Source of the DNA: Nageia nagi | Lineage: Eukaryota > Pinophyta | Direction of reading: 5' to 3' | Assembly (NCBI GenBank): GCA_050084985.1 | Contig: JBITNC010000001.1 | Span: 206,584,001 to 206,648,000, forward strand | DNA: 64,000 nt | Part shown: positions 35,823 through 46,890 of the stretch, piece by piece | How positions within the stretch are numbered: the stretch's first letter is position 1 | Layout of the letters: each line of letters starts with the position of its first letter | Translations under genes and position numbers: made by a program | The notes under the pieces: generated by a model | The model's input: only the letters and a program-made list of their open reading frames with translations | What the model was told of the DNA's origin: nothing | Databases searched by the model: none

Positions 35823-37420
35823 ATGATAAAAAGGAGTAGAAGTATTCATGTACCATCAAAAAGAAGAGGAATACAGTAGAATATATGGTTTGAAAGGAAA
35901 ACATATTTAGGAGATAGGACCATATCCAAATTGAATAAATTCACTTTTCAAGGGGTTCAAAATTTCCTTCGACTACCCATTAACATACAGAGGAAATTGG
36001 CTTTAAATTATTATATAGGTAAATATGATGGATGGGAAATATGTGTTAAATAAGACAATATTGATATTCATATAGATCAAGATGTGTAATTCTTATGATT
36101 TTGGCATTATTATACACACATACATAAAATAAACTTGTTATGCTTGTATTGGCCCACTACATCACCTAGACTCATACTTGATTGCACTTTTAATGATTGG
36201 ATTTTAGATGTAGTATCTCAAAATCCAAAAATCCTATATCCAATCATGACTTGGATGAATCAACTTGTAGGAGACTTGTGTCAAAGTTAATGTATGATTT
36301 TTCTCCTTTGTTTTTGCCTAAACCTAGAAAATCAAAAAGAGTAAAAAGAAATATCAACAAATTATTTTCTTAAGTAAAATCAAGGTTTATCTCACTTTCA
36401 TCTTATGACTATTCATAAAGAATAGTAATAACCAAAAATTTAGAAACTTCTAGGCAAACATAATTTTTATTTGATTACGCTAATCCAAATTTCATGGATA
36501 GGTATAGTGGGATGATTACATGAGATTACTTTGAAAATATCCTTCTACACTTATTTATCACTTTCTAGCTTTACTAAAAGATATTCAATAAGTAACAGCC
36601 ATGAAATATTATGAGAATCATACATAAAATGCATGGAAATTAAGAATAAATAATTTAAAAGTCATAATTGAAATAAAAACATAGGAAATATGGATGGAAC
36701 AAGAATCTATAATGAGTTTATTACAATGGTTTTGTCTACATTGGCCCCATGGTAAACCCAAAATTGTGATAGATTAGGTTGAATATCTTCATATTAAATG
36801 TATGGGACATTATCTTGTCCTAGCTTTAATAGTTTTAGATAAAGTACTTTCATATCTTACATTGTTCTTTTCAAAATATGAAATTGTATATTATTACAAT
36901 TCAATGTTTAATAATAGTTGCTGCATGAACAATCTATTAAATGTAAAGTTATGATTTAAATTGATTAATCAACATTTAGATAAAAGAAAACCAATTGAAA
37001 ATGTTGGAAAAATATATTATCCTAACATCATTGATAATAAGAATTTGGTATTTCTATAAGGAGTCTCATTCCATACTTTCCATTAGAACTTCTCCATTAC
37101 CATTGATTCCACCACCTCTTATTTCAATATATCCTGCATACATACCATCCTTTCTAATGCTTCTTAAGCTATATTCTAAATTTTCAACTTCATCTATGGA
37201 ATCTAAGAGAATCATTAGGAAATTTAAGATAAAGCCTAAACTATCACTCCCACCTCTCATTTCATATCCCATCCATTCTCAACCATCTATCCTAAGGCAA
37301 GATCCCCTTTATCTTTAATTATGGTAGCCTTACCATTACTTCTTAGATCATGGACATTGGATTATTTATAAGAAAACCATTTACCAATATCATTCAAGGA
37401 TTGTAAATTGCCCCCCATTG
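35823..37420 (+). pseudogene. Extra sense ORF of element C, unknown, with basic patches
   Basis: After integrase a second coding region starts with MIKRSRSIHVPSKRRG at 35823. It reads YYIGKYDGWEICVKQD (Q for TAA), WHYYTHIHKINLLCLYWP and VSQNPKILYPIMTWMN, shifts frame near 36280 (LFLPKPRKSKRVKRNI), shifts again near 36600 (LLQWFCLHWPHGKP), and ends in a P/S-rich part open from 36995 to 37315. Two clusters of K and R could be nuclear localisation signals. I recognise no domain. The position matches the extra ORF of B, but I saw no shared motif. Confidence 0.5.
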
Positions 37421-37658
37421 TAAAAAAACATAAAAAACAACAAAAATAACAAAAAATATCAAAAAAATATTAAACAAATGATAAAAATTTATGTTGTACA
37501 TATGTATGTGTTGTATAACAGTTCATATTTGCATGCCTATTTATTAATATACATGCAAACAAAAGCTTTATATATATTGTGTCTCTAAAAAAATTTATAC
37601 AATTTCTAAAATTTACATATAATATTGCAAGTAGTTGATAGAGTTTTAAAAACTAGCA
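37421..37658 (+). other. A-rich non-coding stretch of element C
   Basis: Runs of A with short interruptions (37425-37480), then AT-rich sequence. Nothing recognisable. It lies between the end of the sense ORF and the end of the antisense ORF. Confidence 0.5.
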
Positions 37659-37951
37659 TCAAGAGTCATCCTCATTATGCTTCTGAATGAAACAATTAGG
37701 GAGTCTTCTATCCATATCAAATTCCACCCACTCCTTAGGAATTATCTTCCCTTTACATCCCACATTCATCATATACATTCCTAACTAACCATGTAGAGAG
37801 TCAAATCCTATCATTGGATGTAGATGTAAACCATTTTTCTGAATTGTTTGAGGGTATTCAACCTAAAATTTTTCTATGATAGCATTATCAAGTATGTTAG
37901 ATAAATATGATTATTCTTATAATATTTTTAAAGATTCCTTTTGGGTAATCC
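37659..37951 (-). pseudogene. Antisense ORF of element C, C-terminal part
   Basis: Minus-strand frame with stops only at TAG/TAA positions. It reads LHLHPMIGFDSLHG, LGMYMMNVGCKGKIIPKEWV, EFDMDRRLPNCFIQKHNEDD and ends with TGA at 37659-37661. Upstream it is cut by E. When E and one target copy are removed, the frame joins directly to 46472-46890. Function unknown. The ordered charge pattern, and the closing of the frame across E, make me trust it as a former gene. Confidence 0.6.
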
Positions 37952-38607
37952 TATAGATGCCTAACAATGATTTATTATTTATTTAATAAATCATATTTAG
38001 ACTCATTAAATGATTAATTAGAAATAATGCATAAATCAATATAAATTACTATTATATTATGATACCATGTGCTATGACTAATGCAATATTATATACCATG
38101 GTTTATATTTTAAGTTATTTTGAATATAGAAGTGAAGGTTGACATACCTATGGGATCTCTATGATAGGTGGTTTTTCCAAACATCAAACTTATGATGTCT
38201 CTTAATGCCATCTATCTTAAGAACTTATTATACTCTCTAAGCTTTATAATCTCTCTTTTACACATCACACAAAACATTAGGTTCTATGCATCCAATGGCA
38301 TGCCTCTCCTACACTGCCAATAACATGTGCTTTGTAGATCGAGAGTCCAAATTTCAAGGAATGACTCATGAGACCATTATAGAAAACATATATTATGAGC
38401 TCATTTGAATAATGATTATAGTCCTCCAAATATTCATTATTGTTCCATTTTGAATATTGTACATTATTTGGTTATAGGCTCACTTTATATCAATTTTATA
38501 TGTTTCATGTATATTTGTTATGAATTTGATAGAGTATAAACATTATATTCATAGGCCATTTATTTATTAGTGTATTTATTCATTAATTACATATTTTTGG
38601 GTCTACA
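37952..38607 (+). repeat. 5' LTR of element E, promoter region deleted
   Basis: 656 bases, paired with 45739-46466. About 70 bases present in the 3' LTR (about 45915-45985, with TATAAAT at 45974) are missing here around 38127-38133. The ends are TATAGATGCC and TCTACA. A candidate primer site ttttggtgaaatcaacatt follows. Confidence 0.85.
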
Positions 38608-38734
38608 TTTTGGTGAAATCAACATTATTACACACCTAGGTTTTGACCCAAGGCATCCTCCTAAAAATTCATGAATCCATTTTCACTATTATTTGTCCCC
38701 CTACTTGATGCTCTATGAATAATAGTTAGAGAAA

Positions 38735-41010
38735 ATGATAAAACTAGGGAATGTCCAAAAGATGGATTTAAATGTAGAAAATGCTAGGGTGTCTAAAGGG
38801 AAGGTTCATTTCAATTATATTCAAAGAAGTGTTAAGCATAATCCTAACCTACCTCTATAAGAACCTCATCCTAATGCTCATAGTGATACTGAATCTATAA
38901 GGTCTAACAAGAAAATGGATATTATTGGTGAAACATCCAATATATTTATCCCTAATATCAATCAATATAAATTTGAAAGTGTAAGCTTGAATATTCATGA
39001 TATTTATTTTAATGAATGTAATGATGAAATTTCTAAATTAGATATAATTCCTATTCATGTTAGATCTATATAGGAAGTGTTTTTTGATATACAAATGCTA
39101 GAATATTTTCTTACTCATAATGCTGAAAATGTTATTGATATTCTAATAAATTATGAGCTATTAGAGGAAAAATTTGTAGCCTCAAAATCATTGTATGGTT
39201 TGTTTTCATATGAGAATGTAGGATCCACATGAAAGATGGATTATACCATTAATACAAATGTCATTAACAATGTATCTTCCTATGATCATGCCATTGATAG
39301 TGTGAACAAGGTCAAGAAAAAAACTCCTCTTGAGGAAAATGTTGAGATCATACAACCTATTAGAAAAGAATTTATTGAAGATAGCATTATAGAGGATGAA
39401 TATGATTATTATAAATACCTCATCCCAATACTTGATTACTTCACATACATTTTCTAAAGATAAGGCCATCATACAAAATTATAATCCTAATGATAAGTTA
39501 TAGAAACAAGTTGCAAATATCATTAATGATGCTTATAAGATACATATTTATTGGAAATTAGAAGAGAATAATATTAAATTTAAAATTATGTATGAGAAAC
39601 AAGAGATTACTCCTTTTCACTTGGATCCTTTTGATAAGCAAATAGACTTTTTAGTAAAACTTATTGACAAAATTGAACATGAAAAGCTACATAGAATAGG
39701 TCCATTTATTTTTCTTAAAGAGAATAAAATTTGAGATGAACATGTTCCACCTCAAACCCCTCCACCACCACAAATAATTAATGTTCCCAATCAAATACCC
39801 CCTATTGTTACTTCAATTGACCAATGAAGAAAGAAGCTAGAAATGGAATTACTTACTAGTGATGAAGATGATTTCTTATTTTGTTTGAAAAAATCTTTAA
39901 TAGATAGAATTATTTAAATTAATTACTAGGAAAAAGAGTATTAAATTTACAAAATTTGATGGCTTGCAAGATCCTAAGATGCATGTTAGAAAGTTTCAAT
40001 AAGAAGCTATGGAATATATGCATGATAAATATTTGCTTCCTAAATTGTTCTTGCATAGTTTGAAAGATGATGCATTAAAATGGTATTTTTTGCTTCCTAA
40101 AAAAAGCATTGATAGATATGAGGATTTGGTTCACCAATTTTTATAGTAATTCAAATATAATATTGCTAAAAAGCTTCATTTCAAAGATTTGTACAAAATT
40201 AAGCAGTTGCCTAATCAATCTATACATGATTTTATGAAAATATCAAAACATATTGCCAATAAAGTTACTATGCTTGAGCAAGATTTGAAAGATACATTTG
40301 CAAATTCTTTGTTACATATGTATAAGTTGTTGTTTATCTTTAATCATGATAGGATGATTAATTTTTTATTTAAAAAAGAGGCTTGTATTAAAAAGTTGTA
40401 TGCTATGTGTAACAATACTCCAACATATGAAAATAAAGTTCAAACCCCTAAGAATGGTAAGAAAATTAAAGTGAAAAATGTTGATCATAAAGGAAAACCT
40501 AAAAATTAATCTAAAAGGAAGTTTACACACTTGAATGATACTATTGATAATATTCTTAGTGTTTTAATATATGAAGACCTTATTGAGATTCCACCCATTA
40601 TCGAGCCTAAATTTCCTAATGGTGTGCCTAAGAATTTTAGATATGAAAAATTTTGTAATTATCATAGGGTTATTGGAAATATAACATAAAAATATAGGAC
40701 TCTAGGACATATTATTTAGGATTTAATTGATAAAAAGGCTATTAGGATGGATGATAATACTACTGTGAATGATAGACTTGTACATCTTGATAATGGACAA
40801 CTAGGGGTATTCACAAATCCCTTACTGCCTTCACAACCAAGAGACTACATTAGAATGGTAAGTACTTCACATGATATGAATTATTATTTTACATAAAAAT
40901 ATGGATGTAGAGATAAAAACTCAAATACCAATGGACAAAGTATGAAATTCAATGCTACAAATAGTGTGCATCACTTTTCCTACACGATCAACAACATGGA
41001 AAAAATATAA
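38735..41010 (+). pseudogene. gag of element E
   Basis: From the ATG at 38735 (MIKLGNVQKMDLN) one frame runs to 39457 with three stops, then a one-base shift, and on to TAA at 41008-41010. The N-terminal 240 residues are acidic and not a known domain. P-rich HVPPQTPPPPQ comes at about 39745. The capsid block includes FDGLQDPKMHVRKFQ, DALKWYFLLPKKSIDRYEDL and LPNQSIHDFMKISKHI. The knuckle near 40650 reads FCNYHRVIGN, then a K-Y for the last C, and IIQDLIDKKAIR. This is the same type as C and D. Open stretch 40189-40506. Confidence 0.8.
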
Positions 41011-41706
41011 ACAAAGCTACTTTTCTTCATTCCTACCTTTGCAAAAGGTGTTTGGGTTGCTAAAAAATCCCAAGTATGTAAGATTATCATTTAAAATATG
41101 AAAATCTTACCTATAGTATACAATAACTAGGTTCTTTCATTATTTGGTCATTGTGAATTGTTGTTCATTGTATGCATGTGTTCATTGTTTTTTCTACCTC
41201 ATGGGAAATTATACTATCACTATTTCTTCATTTTTCCATTCTTATGATATAATTCCATTCCATTAGCAATGTAACCTACTATTTCATATAGTCAATAGTG
41301 TGCATTTCCTAGGATAGAATAAAAAATAATCGTATTTCATTGATGCTTAATTCATTCCTAACTCATTAAAATGATGAACACAGATTAAATAGAGTTAACA
41401 AAGAAAAACTATTACTTGTTCATTATGGTACCTTGGGTTCTAGTTAAGTGATTTACTTGATTATTTCATTATCATTTGTAAATTTGTAGTGATTTATTAT
41501 GGATTAATATGTCATAATATGATGGAATAGATTCATTAAACTTGATAACTTTTATGCATAGTTATTTATGGAATGATTTATTTCTTAAACTTGTACTTTG
41601 TTGATTATTATTCTATGTAAACACATGGTGCAAATATAAATTAAACCATTCACAACATAAATAAAATATATCAAATGTATTATAAAATAAGTTTTGAACC
41701 AAAATA

Positions 41707-41747
<41 letters not shown>

Positions 41748-41759
41748 CAAAATGGTAAT
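41011..41759. other. Non-coding part of element E with (AT)n
   Basis: No gene seen. A perfect TA dinucleotide run lies at 41710-41746. It separates gag from the end of the antisense gene. Confidence 0.6.
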
Positions 41760-43945
41760 GTATAATATGGGGTGGTACAAAGACTAGGGTCTAACTATTG
41801 ATGGGCACTACTTCCACTACTAGAAGTATCCATTATCCTTTGCCTCATCTTACGGCTATTACCACTATTGCCTAACACTAACACTACCCTTGATATGCCA
41901 CTAGTTGTGATCCCCTATCTTACTAGGAGGGCCTTCACCCTATTATACTTCACCATGAGGGTGGCTATGTCCTTCTCCTTTTCCTCTATTTTGTCTATTT
42001 GGATTTTTATGAAAGCCCACTATTGATTCAATGGAGCAGTCATCATCCTCTCTAATAATCTCTTCATAGATTTCTCTAAGGTAGCAATCTATGCATCTTG
42101 GGTTATGAGAGTAGCCTATAACTTTATGACTTGGGCCTCAAATGACTTCAACCTTACATTTTCTACCTCAATATATATAATACAACTCTTTTTCCCTCCA
42201 AAAAATAACTACATTGTTAAAATCTTGATAATATTAAAATTATAAAAAAAATTGATAAAAGATTAGTTATTTACCTGGTATCACTAATGGTATAGCCTTG
42301 GATAGCACCACTAAACCTAGTGCTACTACTCTCCAACTCTCCTCTTACATGGGAACATTTTTCATAGGGTTTTTCACCTAATATAGATCATACTTAGATG
42401 ACACCTCACTAGCAGTCTCCTCCTCTCCCTCCTCATCCATGTTAATACCTAGATTGATAGGATACAATCCTAACCAGCATGCATTATATCCACTAGCCAC
42501 TCTAGGCACCATGGATATGTTTGCTACCTCATCATGCATTGTAGGTTTCACCCAAGTAAGCCTCCACATTGGAATCATCTATGCTCCCTTTGATGTGTCC
42601 CTTTTTTCCAGGTAGTAGGAGTAGAATACTAGAACTAGTGGGATCCCTTACTAGATCCTAAATTATCTTAGCACTATGTATGGGTGGTAGGGCTCTACTA
42701 CCTCCCTTTGGGTCTAGAGGAAACACTCATATATTACCTATGCTAGGTGATGGACATACACCTCCCACATGTAATCAACATATGATACCCAAACAAGGTC
42801 CTTGACCTGTATCCTATCTATCTACCTCCACCTAGCCTCCAACAAGTACAAATACCTATATCCATGAGCCCTTGATAACCAACATATCAAGGCTATGTCT
42901 CCTAGGTCTTCTTGACCCCTATATAGTCCAATTAGCTTAATCAATATGATATTCTCATAGGCCTAGACCTAGAGAAGATTGATATGTGCAATAGTCATGT
43001 TGAACTTATCAATGCTACTGAAGTTGCATAGGTGCTTGTATAATTTAGCCAAGATAAGGGGTCCCCATGCAAATTGTATACCTCTCTTGCATATCTCCTG
43101 AACCATGCATACTAACTCAAGTATAAATAAAGAACTACTTTTATTAGGGCATAAGTATATGGAGATAATGACTACTATGTATAATTATAGGTGTCTCCTT
43201 AGTTGTGAAAACTAGCACACCTCTTACAATATAGTTTCTTGATGCTCCTAATTATGGTCACCCTCACCCGTTAACCATAATGCATCCTACTCTCGCACAT
43301 TATTTCTAAGATCTCCTTATGATGTAGTAGGATTCCCTTAATGGTAATCCCCCATATATGGTACAAACCAACCAAGGTCACCATTATTTTACCTAGGGGA
43401 AAGTCAAAGTGTTGTATTCAAGGTCCCAACATTCTACTAACACTATCGTTAGAGGCATGTCTTACTGGATATATCTAGTAATGGCTAGGTCAACTATCTT
43501 ATATCATTTCATGATTTCATCTATATGTTTTATTTTGGGCCACTTTTTAACCTTCTCTATTGTGTTCATAATCATTAGGCCATCCCTAATAAGCACCTTA
43601 CACTCCTACAAGGAAATAAACATATATTATAGTTATTATACACATTGCAAATTAAAAATATGAATTAGAAAATTTACTATATGAATTAATCAAGATTTAT
43701 CAATTTAACTTTCAACTCACTATGTGATCAAATGAGAGAGAGCATATGTACTCTACTATGTTTCCTCTTTAATGAGTGATAGGATGCCCTACTCATCTCT
43801 AGCTAGCATTTGCCATAGTATTATGATGAAGGAAGAGTTAGGTAACTTAATAACTATGTTTTCCAATACACAAAGCTCATCACATGACTTGGGGCATTCA
43901 AATCACCAAACTAATGGATGAAGTCATTAAGGTATGTAAGTAAGT
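41760..43945 (-). pseudogene. Antisense plant mobile domain (PMD) gene with two introns in element E
   Basis: Minus strand. Exon 1 (about 43945-43721) ends at a GTGAGT donor (43720-43715). The intron ends in TTTCCTTGTAG at 43606, 115 bases. Exon 2 (43605-42275) reads LIRDGLMIMNTIEKVKKWP, VDLAITRYI, HFDFPLGKIMVTLVGLYHIW, WGPLILAKLYKHLCN and GYRYLYLLEARWR. That succession is that of the aminotransferase-like PMD family. A second donor CCAG/GTAAAT sits at 42275/42274, with an acceptor near 42196. Exon 3 has a coiled coil (QIATLEKSMKRLLERMMTA, IDKIEEKEKDIATLM). Stops are mostly TAG or TAA; one frameshift lies near 43400. PMD proteins occur in plant genomes both as host genes and inside transposons. 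Confidence 0.68.
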
Positions 43946-45738
43946 CAAACAAGAGCCAGAGTGGCTACAGTGATAGGAAAAACTAAAAGTGAAACTAGAA
44001 AAATAAAAAAATATTCTTTTATATCCCTCTTTTTTTATGGAAACCCTAGGTCTTCCTTTTGTTTACCCCCCGTTGCTTGAAATCATAATTTTGGTTTATC
44101 ATTACACTTGCAATTATGTTATATGGCTCTATTTTTTTTTCAAAAAATAATTTCACTGCTTTCATACCACTAGTGAAGTGCCTTTCCTTGAATTGGTCAT
44201 CAAATTAGTGGTTTTTGATCATTTATGGTAAACATGTATCTTCTAACATATCTCCTTGCATATCTGATTAATTTTTATTTATTTACATTATTTACTTTTA
44301 TTAATGTTAAAAATACATTGCTAGCAATTTAGGATTATTCAAATTATGCAAAATTTCAAATGCACTATTTCAATTTTAACTATCATAAATTTTATTGAAT
44401 AGTCATTTTGCTTATTAGATTATCACAAATAATGAATTTTTATTGCTATAGTTTAGATTGCATTAAATGGTACATCAATTTTTAATCTTCGAAGTCAGTC
44501 ATCTTTTATGATTGAAATATAATTGATAATTAATATTTTATTATCAATTGGATGCACTACTTTTCTTGAAGATTAAAACATCCTTTAAAACTCTACTAAC
44601 AATGTGGAAAAGATGCACTTATAGGTGCTTTAAAATAAATCCAATGCTTACACATTACTACTAGCTGAAAATGATGAATTCTTTGATTTTATACATAATG
44701 CATAGGCAAATTGAATAAATGGCTAAATATTGCTAGTTCATGCTTTACCTTGAAAATCTTAGGGAAATTAGCAATGTTATCTCACTTTTGAAGTAAGGTA
44801 AATTGATATAACTGATCATTAATTGAATATATTATAAATTTTTGCATCTAACATGGAAAATTCTACACCACCAATGACATGAAATTGCTATAACTCATTT
44901 GTAATTGGGGCATGTTGAAAATATATTGAACATCTGATCAATTGTGCATTTACCTTATGCATATAGAATATTTTATAAATAAGGATCATAATTGTTGAAG
45001 ACATGATCATAAAATTTTAGGCATACTACATTATTAACAGTGTGGATTTCCTTTGAAAATTCATGCAAATTTAAATACTATACTGAAAGGTTTATGATTA
45101 ATTAAATATCTAGTATATTGATGAAACTTGAAAGTTATTATTCATTATTCTATTAACAAATTATTTACAAGCCATGGTCATTCCATGGAAAATCTCTCAT
45201 TTTTATAGGATGTCCAAACCTTGAGTCATTAAAAGTTCTCTCAGCTTGGTACTTATAGACTATGAGTTTTTCATTACAGTAGTCTATACATCATGGAAAT
45301 TACAAGCCTAGGGTATTAAAAAGAACATCATGTGATTGCTCTTCGTAGACTATGAGTTATCTATCATGATAGTCTATCTATTAGGGTTTATAACATTATG
45401 ATTTGCATTGGCCATAATGGTATATTGCACTTTATATTTATTTCATCCTTGCTATTTACATTGCTTATTCTTTTATAGATGTGATCTATGTGGGTATATG
45501 TTACTTTGTTCAGTAGGAATTGGCATCAATCACTCACCTCATAGAGTGAATCCTATCTTTGGCTTGCTTACCCAACATAGCACGAGCTAGGGGTAACCAA
45601 GACCAAAAATGGGACAAGTAACATACCATACTCGACAAATCAATCAAAACAAGGAAGTCCATTTTACTATTTAAAATGAGATTTCTTTGAATTATGTAAT
45701 TTTAATGATTTTCGTTATATATCCAAAGAGGGGAAGAA
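43946..45738. other. 3' region of element E with paired hairpins and polypurine tract
   Basis: About 1.8 kb without a gene. Two hairpins follow each other: TATAGACTA (45254-45262) with TAGTCTATA (45280-45288), and TAGACTA (45346-45352) with TAGTCTA (45370-45376). The last bases, aaagaggggaagaa (45725-45738), are a clear polypurine tract before the 3' LTR. Confidence 0.65.
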
Positions 45739-46466
45739 TGTAGATGCCTAAGAAAGATTTATTATTTATTTAATAAATCATATTTAGGCTCATTAAATGA
45801 TTAATTGGTAATAATACATTAATTAAGATAAATTGCTATTACATTATGATACCATGTGCTAGGACCAATGCAATATTATATACCATGGTTCATATTTTAA
45901 GTTATTTTGAATATTAAAATGTTATTGTTATTACTATGTGTCAACTTTCATCCCTTTCTATTTCTTTGTAGGTTATAAATACAAAAAATGAAGGTTGACA
46001 TCCTTATCGAATCTCTTTAATAGGTGGTTATCCCAAACATCAAACTTATGAAGTCTCTTAATGCCACCTATCTTGAGAACTTTTTATACTCTTTAAGCTT
46101 TGTATTCTCTCTTTTGCATGCCACATGAAACACCAAGTTCCATGCAACCAATTACATGTCTCTCCTATATCATCAACAATGTGCACTTTTGTAGATTAGG
46201 AGTATAGATTTAAGGGAATGACTCATGAGATCATTATAGCAAACATCTATTGCAAGCTTCTATGAATTTTGATTGTAGCCCTCTAGAGATTCATTATTAT
46301 TCTATTATAAGGATTATACATTATTTGGATATAAGCTTACTTTGTACTAGGTTTATATGTTTCATGTATATTTATTGTGAATATGATATTTGAGTATAAA
46401 TATTTATTCTTATACCATTTATTTATTTATGTATTTATTCATTAATTACACATTTTTGGGTTTATA
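45739..46466 (+). repeat. 3' LTR of element E
   Basis: 728 bases, starting TGTAGATGCC and ending GGGTTTATA (from TCTACA). It keeps the TATAAAT box at 45974-45980 that the 5' LTR has lost. Flanked by aagcc. Confidence 0.87.
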
Positions 46467-46471
46467 AAGCC

Positions 46472-46890
46472 TATATATTGAACATGGGCCATGTTGGGGA
46501 ACTTGCATGATTTATGACATACTTGATGAATAGTTTCTCCAAAATCTCATCAACCTACTTTCTATACTAGATTTGATATGGAGAATTATGATTAATGCCC
46601 TTGTGAATACATTTATTTGTATACTTGTTAAAATCTATTTACCATCATCCTTACATCCTCAAGAGTATTTTGATGAACTCATCATTACCCATATAATGTC
46701 TGTAAATATTTTTCATTGGAACTTCATGTTTTTTATGTCTATCACTCACCATACTATACATTGTATAGTTGAACATACTATTTGTACTTGTTATAATTTT
46801 CATTCCATCTCCCATAATCATCAATTACAAACCATCACTCAACATGGAATCAATTACCAATACGTTGAAGATGATGAAGAAAAATCCAAA
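46472..46890 (-). pseudogene. Antisense ORF of element C, upstream part
   Basis: Minus-strand frame reading VLVIDSMLSDGL, LMIMGDGMK, KIFTDIIWVMMSSSKYS, GCKDDGK, ILTSIQINVFTRALIII, IKSSIESRLMRFWRNYSS and VPQHGPCSIYR, with stops only TAA, TAG or TGA in Q or R/W positions. It then crosses the E insertion point in frame to 37951. The plus strand is also open here (46573-46920), but the antisense reading joins better across E. Function unknown; the start is not fixed and could be an exon edge near 46890. Confidence 0.55.

Larger units (their letters stand above)
37947..46471 (+). mobile_element. Element E: gag-only LTR element with antisense PMD gene
   Basis: 8.5 kb inserted in C. LTRs are 37952-38607 and 45739-46466, with flanking aatcc (37947-37951) and aagcc (46467-46471), four of five alike. 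The ends form a short inverted repeat, TGTAGA and TCTACA. It holds a Tat-type gag but no protease, RT or integrase. Most of the rest is an antisense gene with introns. It looks like a non-autonomous element that would need the enzymes of a relative, similar in outline to the gag-only TR-GAG elements of plants. Confidence 0.82.

Noticed and set aside
37066-37272. Minus-strand frame of 68 codons with glycine-rich end
   Set aside because: The plus strand is open for 107 codons here and continues the sense ORF of C. The minus frame is the likely shadow.
41710-41746. TA run as origin or promoter
   Set aside because: A plain microsatellite in AT-rich DNA; no further signal supports a function.
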